Shown here one piece after another: positions 36,709 through 48,088 of a stretch of DNA of 64,000 nt; within the stretch, counting starts at the first letter, position 1, and each line of letters begins with the position of its first letter. Under the pieces are notes generated by a model, which was not told the origin of the DNA, searched no databases, and worked only from the letters and a program-made list of their open reading frames with translations. Made by a program: the position numbers and the translations under genes. The DNA comes from Drosophila persimilis (taxonomy: Eukaryota; Arthropoda; Insecta; Diptera; Drosophilidae), in assembly GCF_003286085.1 (NCBI RefSeq), contig NW_020825294.1, positions 7,502,001-7,566,000 of the forward strand. Reading direction: 5' to 3'.

Positions 36709-38936
36709 GTGCAGGTCAAAAAAATTGTATATGATATGCTCAAAATCGAAGAAATTGTATCTTTCATTCGTCGCGAAAATAAATTATAAATTCAAGAGTG
36801 ACCAAATAGGATTGGCGAATTCTCTTGTACATATATCATAAAGTAATGCTAAGCAATGTAAGGCGATTACTGAAGCTTAAGCTGATGTGATTTTTAGCTC
36901 AATAATAATAATAATCTGTAGTAATTTTTCGGAATGAAGAAATAAGAAAAAAAACTGTCTCAAAACAGGATGGAATTAAAATTGAAATAGCAAAACTCAG
37001 AAATAAATATGCCCTTGATCTTTTTTTTCGAATTTCACCAATGAGTTCTCTAATATTTCTTTATCGAAGCATTCTGATTCTGATCAGTACTTTTCCTCTG
37101 ATCCAGTAAGGACCACCAACTGTTGACTTCCTTAAATGAAGGGGTTAATTGTTTTGCTCGACTGTCTTTATCCAACCATGTATGTACGCCGCATACTTAT
37201 TTCGGTTTTAAAAACAGCAGACCGGGGAGTACAGCACTCACGGTCTACCAGGAACACGTTTTGTTTCATTTGTTTCATCAAATCCTATTTATAATCCGCT
37301 ATGCCGGAAATTAATTTCTTTAAAAATAGAAATTAAATCATAACATAAATCAACATCAAAACAACAGCAAAGCGGATCTTGTCACAACTGAGGAAATATT
37401 TCCTTTTGCTGGCGGAAAATTAAATTGGATTGAGCCCAGAGTCAAGAGTCCTCCTCTGGCGCTTGGAAATTTACATTGAATGCAATTTGCTGCTCTCTGG
37501 CATTTGGCTGAAAAACAGCAACCACGACCCAACACAAAAACACCACAAATTATAAAAATCTGTATGGGGAGCACTGGGAATGTTGACTCTAAAATATCGT
37601 ATTATGAGACCCTCTATAATTTTCATAATGTTTAATTTTCTAGTGACTGTTGGGATTACAGTTACCCTGGCGAATGGCAAGAGAAATTGTTGACAGATTG
37701 TTGGGTCTGATATAGAATAGATTTATTTTTAATTTAAGCTGCTGCATATTATGAAATTGTAGTGACAGTTGCAAAAGTATTATCTGTGTCCTTCAGTGAA
37801 TTAAATTCGATTGTTTTTACTCTCTCAAAGAGTTGACAAAGATTTATGACATTTTTCAGTCGTCCTCTAGCAAACAGAACCTCCAACAGAGCATCATCAA
37901 TTTTAATCAAATCTACTTTGTCTTTCGTTCCAGACCCAGCATCACATGTGCTGTGTGCATTTCAACTTCAAGGAGGAAAAGCGAAGTAGTTTTCTTTGGT
38001 CGATATGCTGTTTTTATGGGTGGGCTGTAAAAAAGTACTTAAATTAAATTCCTCATATATTGCTCTTAAAGGGGAATCTAAAAACTATCAAGAAATGATG
38101 CCGATATATGGCCAATATGACCGATACCGGAAAAAAACGAAAATCGGAAAATAGCAACATGAAAATTGATGCCCATCTTTGGATTTTCGCAACCAATATT
38201 TTTTAATTTTTCCAGCATAGAATGAGATTTCTGGCCCCAACAATGGCTGCAATTATAACCTAACCGCTTTAGTATTTTATGGCCATTCTAAAAGAGTACA
38301 ACACACACACAAAGTGAAACAAAGGCACTGACAGCTCCAAAACAATTGCACAACTAATCAATGACTGCCATCAATGAACGCCAATAAGAAGAGAGAAGAG
38401 TGCAATGAAAGTGGAAGAACGTAAAAACAAAAAAAAAACAAAACAATTAAACTAATTGTCGGCCATTTATACGCAACAAAGACACAGACACACTGTGCAA
38501 AAAGGGAAACCAAACACAAAATAAAACGGAAAAGTTCATACAGAAAAACGAAAAAGTTTTAAAGAAAAAATTGGAGCAGCTGGAAAGTTTTGCACAGCAT
38601 CGAAAAGTAAACCGCTGAAATTACGGCAGTCGGAGGAAATACTCGGTTAGAGCAGGCATCCATTAACTTGTCCACTAATGAAACCACATTGAAAGACTAA
38701 CCGGCAGCAGCACCACCAACATTTCTACCGCTGGCAACATCTAACTAATTGACACTGTCTTGTCGGTTATAAAATGCGAATTAGTTCGCTGCACAGCAAA
38801 ATTCTGATTGCATTGCTCATACGACACGCGTGACAGACGTACTCCAATCGTAATTGAATGTACAGATTGCACACATTTGTCAGAAAGTTACAGCCTTTAA
38901 AGCTGATTTTGATTAAGATCAAGTTTAGTTGAAGTA
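36709..38936. other. Noncoding stretch inside the inverted-repeat loop
   Basis: AT-rich sequence with short A-runs and no supported gene. It ends in the TA dinucleotide at 38935-38936, the left target-site copy of the Tc3-like element. Confidence 0.6.
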
Positions 38937-38943
38937 CACTCCC

Positions 38944-38962
38944 CGACACTTGAATACGACAT
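38944..38962 (+). repeat. Outer transposase-binding direct repeat, left end
   Basis: This 19-bp motif recurs unchanged at 39149-39167 and in inverse orientation at 40358-40376 and 40564-40582. Paired binding sites about 205 bp apart at each end define the IR/DR class of Tc1 relatives. Confidence 0.8.
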
Positions 38963-39240
38963 ACTAAAATGTACACTTTAGGCACCAATATTTCCGGCAC
39001 AAGCCAAAGAAAACGGTGAATTTGAATTTTCCTCAAATCTCTATTCAATTTAGCATAAATTAAAAAAAAAATAATAGCAATATTCATCAAAGTAGATTGA
39101 GAAAAAAAATTTAATTGACATAACTCAAATTTCCGCTCCCAAAAAATGCGACACTTGAATACGACATTCGCATTGAAAAATTTTTTATTTTGGATGTGGT
39201 CGCGACCGGACATTGAATAAATTCTCAAAAATCAATTAGG

Positions 39241-39501
39241 GTGTCCTTATTACGAGAAAAAAATGTGGGTTATGGTAAGTCCGTTTCAAAGGACGAAAGC
39301 TCCACAATAAAAGCCTCGAAGGAAGTAGGTCCATCAATAATGAAAATAAGTGATGAAATTGGTAAAACTAGGTGTGTTCTGAGTGATTTCATAAAGAACG
39401 GGTCAAATTATGGCAAAAACATAAAAAACCGAACCAAAATTGCTACTTCCGAGACCTCCATAAGATCTCATCTGCGTGCCGCATCTAAAAAACACGACTA
39501 A
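39241..39501 (+). pseudogene. Tc3-like transposase N-terminal fragment, left arm
   Basis: An 86-residue open frame with no ATG start, opening at GTG. The segment from IMKISDEIGKTRCVLSDFI to NGSNYGKN, then SIRSHLRAASKK, resembles the first helix-turn-helix (paired-like DNA-binding) region of Tc3-type transposases, which binds the inverted-repeat ends. A stop follows directly and the DDE catalytic domain is absent. It cannot encode an active transposase. If expressed, a DNA-binding fragment could compete for ends, but that is speculation. Confidence 0.7.
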
Positions 39502-40023
39502 AACTCGATTTAAAAATCGAAAACTGTACTTTTAGCTAGTGCTAAAATAATAAAACATGTTTTTTGGAGGACTCCACACCATAAGGGACTGTAATTAATA
39601 AAAAACCCCTCAACTTTGTTGCATATTTGATAAACTCGACTTAATGAAAAATCAACTGGTCCACGCCGTTTTAGGATCTTGCTCACCACAGAATAATAGC
39701 GCTCACACTGCTGTGAAAACTATCCAATTGTAATTCTTCTTTACTCCTCACTTCCTTTACTTCCTTGAGTCCTTATAAATATAAAAAAGAAACCCTTATG
39801 ACTCTTCAAATTAAAATTTTTCTCCCTTTGAAAATGCTATATAGCGACAGTCTCTACTCCACGCCATATGAATATGCAAAAGTACGGGAGTATTCTAAGT
39901 TTTCGTCCGTTGGCTGAGGTTTTTTATTAATTACAGTCCCTTATGGTGTGGAGTCCTCCAAAAAACATGTTTTATTATTTTAGCACTAGCTAAAAGTACA
40001 GTTTTCGATTTTTAAATCGAGTT

Positions 40024-40284
40024 TTAGTCGTGTTTTTTAGATGCGGCACGCAGATGAGATCTTATGGAGGTCTCGGAAGTAGCAATTTTGGTTCGGTTTT
40101 TTATGTTTTTGCCATAATTTGACCCGTTCTTTATGAAATCACTCAGAACACACCTAGTTTTACCAATTTCATCACTTATTTTCATTATTGATGGACCTAC
40201 TTCCTTCGAGGCTTTTATTGTGGAGCTTTCGTCCTTTGAAACGGACTTACCATAACCCACATTTTTTTCTCGTAATAAGGACAC
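40024..40284 (-). pseudogene. Tc3-like transposase N-terminal fragment, right arm
   Basis: Translates to exactly the same 86 residues as the left-arm copy at 39241-39501, on the opposite strand. The two fragments run toward each other across the spacer. A normal Tc1-type element has one transposase gene and unmatched internal sequence, so the duplicated N-terminus shows that the right half is a copied and inverted left half. Confidence 0.7.
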
Positions 40285-40591
40285 CCCAATTTATTTTTGA
40301 GAATTTATTCAATGTCCGGTCGCGACCACATCCAAAATAAAAAATTTTTCAATGCGAATGTCGTATTCAAGTGTCGCATTTTTTGGGAGCGGAAATTTGA
40401 GTTATGTCAATTAAATTTTTTTTCTCAATCTACTTTGATGAATATTGCTATTATTTTTTTTTTAATTTATACTAAATTGAATAGAGATTTGAGGAAAATT
40501 CAAATTCGCCGTTTTTATTTGGCTTGTGCCGGAAATATTGGTGCCTAAAGTGTACATTTTAGTATGTCGTATTCAAGTGTCGGGGAGTGTA

Positions 40592-43500
40592 TAGGGTCAT
40601 TTTATGTTTTAAACTTTAAAAATTAAATTTATGTATCCTTTTAATTAAATTATAGTTAAGAGCAATGTGAAATATTTTGTGGAAGGATAAGTTAAGATAA
40701 AAAGAGCTTTAAAATCCTCTCGTTTCTCCTGAGGTATTTGCAATCCCTTGTCAGCAAACAAAAACACAAGTCAAAGTCTTGACCTCCCTGCATCCTTTGT
40801 AGTCTTGGCAAAGACAATTTGTACTTTGCAATTTTTCAAGAGGACAAGATAAAGGACAAGTCGTGAGATAAAGTTTAGTAGAGTAAAATGTGCAGGTTCC
40901 AATCATTCCTTTCAAATCTTTAGTTAATTAAAAAATTTCTTTAATTTCTGCCAGAAAGAGATCCTTTGTCTCTCTCGTTTCATTTTCCATCATTAAGCGT
41001 TAAGTCCAAAGAGAAATGCATTGATTTCGCCATAATTGATTGCAGCAGCAAGCAATGCGAAAAATCTTTTTCATTTCTGACTCATCGCCGACTCAATTGT
41101 CAGTCGTTCTGCCTTTTTCATATTTTTTTGATGCACGCTCGGATATTAACATTTGATTACATTTTTAATGCTGTACCATGCCAGAGCTGTTAAATTTCCA
41201 ATCAAATATGAATATAATACTGTCAAAGATCCCTATCATCATTAAAGTCTTTGGCCTCATCAGACTTATGATTGAGTTGTTAAATTGGGTACTAAAATAG
41301 TTAGAGCTAAACGAGAGTCTTGCTTGGGGGAATTTTGTCATTTAACTCTGAATTGGTTGGTGAAACTTCTAAGAGCTGGATAAACATAAGAAGGTCCTGC
41401 ACTTTCATTCCATCTCTAAAGTAATTCAGACATAAATTCCGACAAACAGCACTCGAGGAGGTCACAAGAAAAAGTCCTTCTCATCTTATGGCAAAAACCC
41501 ATAACCGACCATTACACTGAGAAAGCTGTTTGCCGTCCGCATTGCGGTTCCCAATTGCATTAGGGAATTTTATAAATACATATATATACAGCATATAATA
41601 TTTATTACAATTTTGTTTACCGTGCAGCGGGTGTGAAATTTAATACATTTTTAAATCCGTCTTGCCTGCTGTGCGGGATTTATTCTCTTTTCCAAAATTT
41701 ATGCGGCCATAATAGTTGACTACAAGAGAAAGTATTTCAACAAGATGTGGCAGCCTTAAAGCCATGTGTCTTATCTGCTTATCCCTCCAGAGCCTGGAAA
41801 TTTATCCACTTAGACCCTGGCCACTGCCGTTGACAACGTGGCGTATGCGCTATGTCCTGCGCCCTGCTGTTTGCTTTATGGCCCCCGAACCCCGAATAAC
41901 TGCTGACTACCACACATCTATACATTTATTAGCCTTTATGTCGAGTCAAGCAGAGAGAAGGTGCCATATAGAGATTTTGGTGTTCTGCGTGATGCACGAT
42001 GATGTCGAACACTTTAGAATGCGTATCCGTGCTGACATAAAACGATTATTTACTAATCAAGAACCTACCAGAGGCTAATCTGAAGAGCTCCTCAAAACCT
42101 CGTCAAACAGTTTGGATAATATTTCAATTATTTTCCCCATTGAATGGATATCCAAAGCAACAATCCATGCTAACAAGCAGTGTATCGTACGCTTTCTGCT
42201 GGAGATACTGCGCGAATTTCCCGGACCCAATTTCTCTGGCTGGCCTGCCACATTCAAGATTGATTTTACAGATTTGTTCGCATTGTTTTTGCATCTCCCG
42301 GCAGTATGCATAAATTGCAACTCGCCCACGTGAAATCCCTCTCCAGTTAGGGCACCATCTCCTGTCAAAACACGTTCAGTCATGCAAGGGATTGCACTGA
42401 GAGTGAGGCGCTTTACTCCAGCAAGCAGCTGAGTACCAAAACTTTTTCCTCGAACTTTCCTGGACCTGGAGTGGCCAAAGTCTAAAAGCTGAAGCTCCTT
42501 CAATAGCTGCATCTCGCTGTTTGTCTGACGCTAAATTGTTTGGCGTGGAGAGAAGCCAGCTCAAATATTTTCGTTTGCCAATAAATATAGAACCAAAAGG
42601 ATCTTCCAGACCTGTGCTCAACAACTAATCGAATATTTGAATAAAGTTAGTAGAAAGTAGACAGAAAGGTGGACCTTCTCAAGCATCCTTAAGCCTGCCA
42701 ATGTTACAGTATTAAGTTCCCATTCTATATTATAGCCAATAATTCAATCATAAAGAAACATTCAGACCGAACGTGATTGGTTTTCTGCCCTGTTCCTTGA
42801 GCTTTTGAAAGGAAAGCCAAAATGAAGTCAATATATGCGTTTACTTTGGCAAATCCAATTATATCAAATGGGCTTAAGTCTACATACATATAAAAGGCAA
42901 ATTGAATCCCATATATAGGCTAAAAGAAGAAGAGGCAAGTAAGTAAAGGCATATTCCGTGTTGCAAGCATCTGCTTCCAAAAGCAGTATGTCTATCTTGA
43001 AAATTCTTGATACAATGAATATTTCACACCATCAAAATGACAGACGTCTAGGAAAAACTAAATAAACCTGCTCTACTTCTCAACTGTCGCGAACTTTCTT
43101 GGGTTGAATAATTGTTTAAATTATCATTCCTCATTTTCTCTTCCCCTGTCAGCTGCATCGCCTTCGATCAGGGTCTGTCCGCGTTCATTAACAAAATTAA
43201 CGTCTTATTCCAACGGCGGCGTGGGCATAATAAATTAGAAAACTTCATAATGGCCATATGGCCGGAAGGTTTGCACTGCAGCTGCCCTTGCAATGCAGAC
43301 AAAGTCTCCAGCTAAAAGGTCTCGTCATGGAGTGGAATGCATGAATGCACTCCGAGTGAAACTCAAATAGAATACCATCTGAATGGATGCGTCCTGGAGG
43401 GCCACTGGAATGGCGAATGGAGGCCAAAGTAAGTGCGTGAACGGTTGACTGATTCAATGAGTGCTTGAAATACTCAGCGCATAGGCCGTGGCCTCTTGAA

Positions 43501-44602
43501 ATCCCTTTCAGAATATCCCCGGATAAATGCAAAACTGTCACTGCAAAAAAAGACAGATGGGGTTCAGAAGTTCTGTTTCAATAAAATTTACCACCAGCTG
43601 GAAAATCCCTACCAAGTAATCTTGCCAAAAGTGTTTGACATCTTTTTGTACACCCCCTAAATGCTGATACGCAATGTGGGGTCTCCTCTGGTGGCCCTAT
43701 TTGGCACACGTCTGACACTTTCATTAGCCATGGCTCTATTTTGGCAGGTTACCACCGACCAAAGTGGTTCTGGCGTTTTTAGGTCTCTGTGGATTGAATT
43801 TTTAAGCTAATGAAGAAAATATAACATCTCTATTAGCTGGCTTGGCAGCAAGCACTTCGTTCCTTGCTTCTGGGCCCATGATGGAAGCCACTCAAAGTTC
43901 GACGTGCAATTAATGCATCTCAGCCGGAGAAGGATGCCACATCAACATTTCCATGTCAATGCTTCGGGCCCTGGGATAAATCTCTTTGCATGTTCTACGT
44001 GGACAGTAGAGAGTCCACCTACTAACACTCGGCAGCGTTTCAGAGTACTCCTCCACAAGCAAAAGTTAAGAACTTTGCAGCAACAGTTCCATGCCATCCA
44101 TTAGCATGCAAATTTGAAAATTTATTAGCTCGTGGTCTCTGGCCAGGGTCCTGGATCTAGTTCAGGTCTTGCTCCCGGTTCTATTTTGCGGCAGGACCGC
44201 AGCTGGTAGAAGCTTTACTAACTGCCAGAGCTCGCATGACAAAGTTTTGTTGCACAAATTATACACAGATAGAAATCGAGGAGAGCTGCCAAAACCTCCA
44301 GAAGTTTGTATGTTGGACGGCTTGGTAGCGCTACCATATGGTCTGGGAACAGTAACTTTATCGCCATGACCTCAAAAAATGCTGGAGTGTGTCGTTTTCC
44401 TTGGCAGATGGCTCTGTACAAGGTTGCGATAATTACATTAAGTACGAGGAGTTCGACGAATTGAACTTTTTGAACCCCTCAATGATACATAGGTCTTCAT
44501 CAATTGAATATTTTCAAGATCTAATCATTTTATAGCCTGGCTGAAAACATATCTCTTTAGTGGTCTTTTAAACGTAGCCCATAGGTATATGTATTGCCAT
44601 TT
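40592..44602. other. Noncoding stretch inside the loop
   Basis: About 4 kb with no supported gene. Frames at 41716-42078, 42075-42624 and 43245-43541 overlap on opposite strands and lack recognised domains or splice support. Confidence 0.55.
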
Positions 44603-45710
44603 TTATACCCGATACTCAAAATGAGTATTGGGGTATATTAGATTTGTGGTAAAAGTGGATGTGTGTAACGTCCAGAAGGAATCGTTTCCGACCCTATAAA
44701 GTATATATATTCTTGATCAGCATCAATAGCCGAGTCGATTGAGCCCTGTCTGTCTGTCCGTCCGTCCGTCTGTCCGTCTGTCCGTCCCCTTCAGCGCCTA
44801 ATGCTCAAAGACTATAAGAGCTAGAGCAACGATGTTTTGGATCCAGACTTCTGTGATATGTCACTGCTCCAAAAATATTTCAAAACTTTGCCCCGCCCAC
44901 TTCCGCCCCCACCAAGGGCGAAAACCTGTGGCATCCACAATTTCGACGATACGAGAAAACTAAAAGCGCAGAATCGTAGAAGATGACTATATCTTCTAGA
45001 GTGCAAAATCTGAACCAGATCGTATAATTATTACAGCCAGAATCACGAAAACAATTTCACTCTTTCTCGCTCTGTCTCACTCTAACACACAGGTTTCATG
45101 GTCGGTTTTGCAAATTGCAAAATATGAGTTCAAGGATCTCAGAACCTATAAAAGCCAGAGCAACCAAATTTGGTATCCACACTCCTGTGATATCGGACCT
45201 TGACCGTTTCCTGTCCAAATTTCGCCACACCCCCTTCCGCCCCCGCAAAGGACGAAAATCTGAGGCAACCACAAATCTCAGAGACTATTAAGGCTATAGT
45301 AACCAAATTTGGTGCACACACTCCTTTAAGATGTCACTATAAAACGTATATCTCAGAATTTCGCCCCACCTCCATCCGCCCCCACAAAGGACGAAAATCT
45401 GTTGCATCCACAATATTGCAGATTTGAGAAAACTAAAAACGCAGAATCATAGATAATGACCATATCTATTAGATTGCTGAATCTGGATCAGATCAGATCA
45501 TTTTTATAGCCAAAAGGAACAAATCAATTTGCAGTGGCTACGCAGCGCCCGACGTCACGCTCAGACTGATTTTCTGTCTCTCTCGCACGCACTCTTTGTC
45601 GTGTCGTTAAATATTAGCGGCGTCTGCCGGAGGAGAGCCATACTGACTTAGTATCGGGTATAACCTTAGAGTTGCGGTGTCCGCAGCAACTCACAACGTT
45701 CCCCCTCGTT
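44603..45710 (-). mobile_element. DINE-1/Helentron-type element, copy 2
   Basis: A minus-strand copy of the element at 15256-16379 and closely similar to it throughout, including the internal segment containing AACCTATAAAAGCCAGAGC and TTTCATGGTCGG that copy 3 has lost or altered. The 3' hairpin and inverted-repeat end lie at 44603-44625. The GTCY microsatellite (about 44746-44788) is shorter than in copies 1 and 3. The 5' hairpin and the CGTT end are at 45670-45710. It lies 2.4 kb upstream of the otopetrin-like gene in opposite orientation. Non-autonomous, with no coding capacity. Confidence 0.85.
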
Positions 45711-48088
45711 TGTTTGTGTTGAATGTTTTCTTCTCGGCTATCTTGCTTCCAATCTGTTGCCAAAACGCAATCAGCAAAGAACAAAAAAAATACTTTTTGT
45801 ATTTATTTTACAGACATTCTGAGCTTTCCAAAAAGAGTGGACACCAACCAAAGCCGCTGTCTGTCAGTTTTCTATTTCCTGGTAAAAAATGCTTCTTAGA
45901 TTACTGCGCCGGAAAGAGATAGTTTCCTGTCACTGTTCACCGATAGCAATCAGGGTAGGAAAGCATAGAAATGGATATTTATGCCCAAACAAATCCCCAT
46001 CTTTGAACTTTGTTCCACGTATAATAATCTGATGACACACTTCTTCCAACTATCTTCCAATTACCGGGCACTTTTATTTTGGTATAAATGATGAACTTGC
46101 CCCCGGACTCTCATTGCTGTCTGGTGATATCTATATATGTATAAAGACAGAGCCGATAAAAATAAGAATGCTTACGAGTACACAAATATTGACAGAAATA
46201 ATTGATTACAAGCGTAAACAGAAGCGCCGTTTGATATTACTGAACTGATTTTAATGTACTGATACGAGTAGTTCCAATATTTATTCTTCAAAGCATTCTG
46301 AGCAAGTGCTTCAGCTAACAATCAGGGCCGGAATGGGGTACTCCACGAACGACAAGGCAACAAAAGGTGTGTGCCTTCAGTCCACACCTGTGCAGGCCAG
46401 TGGCTGTGGTTGTCCAACTGTAACCCTTGCTAATATCTGGGCATTAACTAGCCACCAAATTACGTGTACAAGGGCGTGGTCTATGTGTATGTTTGTATTA
46501 TAAATATTTGGGAGACACCAACAAAGTCTCGCGATAAGAATCGAAGTCTGGTTTCGGCTTCAGTTTTTCGAGAACTGTGTTACCATCTGCACAACATTAT
46601 TCGAGGGTGCTGTAATTGAGTACTAAATTTAAAATAATGAGTAATCAAGGACAATTTCCAGATTAAATATAGCATATACTGTATAAACATAGTTATATCC
46701 GTCAGTATATTTAGAAAAGTGTGCAAAAGAGATACTTGACAATTGAGTGACAAAATTAATGGTGGAACGTAATAGTGCAATTGAATACCAAAGAATGCCT
46801 ACGGTTACATTCAGGTAAAGATACTCAATTCATTTCATAATTATAATGATAAAATATTGGTAATAAATAAAATTAATAAAAAAAATGTGTTTTAAATGCA
46901 ACTATAATTTTGTAATAACCTTTATACTATATTACGTGATAAATCGTGTGGAATGTATTTAGAATTTATCGCTTTTAGTTGTTAATCACCTGCACGAGCT
47001 GCCTTTCAAACCTAATTTGTACATCGAAACTGTCAAGCAGTTTTTTTCAAGTGTTTGTCGCCCCTGACGAAAGTGCCCTTAAGCATTCTCTATTAAAAAT
47101 ATTCCGGAATATTCTCCCTATTACTATTACTAATAACTTTCACTATACATCTCCGCTCAATCATCGCATGAGTCATTTACCTAGTTTTCCCTTATAATAA
47201 TCACAAAAGTAATGTTAACAAATCAAAGCAAATAATTTTGTGACGTCACATGAGGCGGATCTTCTGCCAATTAACGCACTCCCAGCAATGGTTGAAAGAG
47301 TATTCCATTGACACATGTAGAAAGGCAAATATATGTACCTCCTGAGATCTGCAAGCCAAATTGACCTAGTAAATAGATAATTGTAAAGAACGCCACTCTA
47401 GACTGGTCGGGAGAGCCACTTCTATAGAGTATCAGATATCATACATATTACAGTTGTTTACGGCACTCTTTACATGTTAATTAAGAGTATTAACAAGCGG
47501 TTGTAATGACGTAAAAGTGTAGCTGGCGGATCGCAATGGAAACAGAGGCAATGCTAATATACAAATAGAGCGCGAAACTGAAGATCTCTATACATAAGAT
47601 TTGCGTACACACGAGACTTGTATATATACGAGTACTACATATATTCTGCATATATATTCGTACATATGCTTCAAGCCCGGCTGATGATGTGCAAATAGGC
47701 TAATAAATTAAGCCAATAATATGAAATAATATGACTGCAATAGATTTATATACACATGCACAAGATCGTAGTCGCTTTGGTAAAAATAGCAAGCTAATGA
47801 CAACGCTAATCAGTTACTCAAATATCGTCTCGCCGATAGCTTCTCCGGCAATTGAAATAACTGCCTCAAACGGCTGGGAGTCAGTCTCCGAAGTGATACG
47901 GGTCTGCTAGGCTGTGAAAAAGCATCCCAGTAGTCGCCAAAATTCGCAGTCTAGTTCCGCCACTAAACGGTTTAAATAGCGCCTGATCTTCTGACCTTTT
48001 CGTCAGCAGCAGTCCCCTCTCTGATCTGATCTCGCGGGTGTTTCTGTTTGTTTGTGTTGATCGAATAGAACTGCGCAGCGGCTGAGAT
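45711..48088. other. Upstream region of the otopetrin-like gene
   Basis: No gene is recognised. AT-rich DNA includes a TATATATACGAG-type stretch around 47620-47665. A TCAGTC initiator-like hexamer lies at 47881-47886, about 205 bp before the chosen ATG. It is a possible transcription start but a weak call, because no downstream element matches and no TATA box is well placed. Confidence 0.4.

Larger units (their letters stand above)
38937..40589. mobile_element. Tc1/mariner (Tc3-like) transposon, palindromic derivative
   Basis: A 1653-bp element flanked by TA at 38935-38936 and 40590-40591, the target-site duplication expected of Tc1/mariner elements. The two halves are inverted copies about 670 bp long (38937 to about 39610, and about 39919 to 40589) around a 308-bp spacer, and differ at only a few bases. 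Each end carries a second copy of the terminal 19-bp motif about 205 bp inward (38944-38962 and 39149-39167; mirrored at 40358-40376 and 40564-40582), the IR/DR arrangement of transposase-binding sites. Each arm encodes the same N-terminal transposase helix-turn-helix relic. No catalytic DDE domain is visible, so the copy is non-autonomous. Near-identity of the arms suggests recent formation or homogenisation. Confidence 0.92.

Noticed and set aside
38767..39228. 153-codon minus-strand frame and its mirror at 40297-40548
   Set aside because: They lie across the transposon's terminal inverted repeats, and one runs out of the element into flanking DNA. The mirror similarity comes from the palindrome, not from coding constraint.
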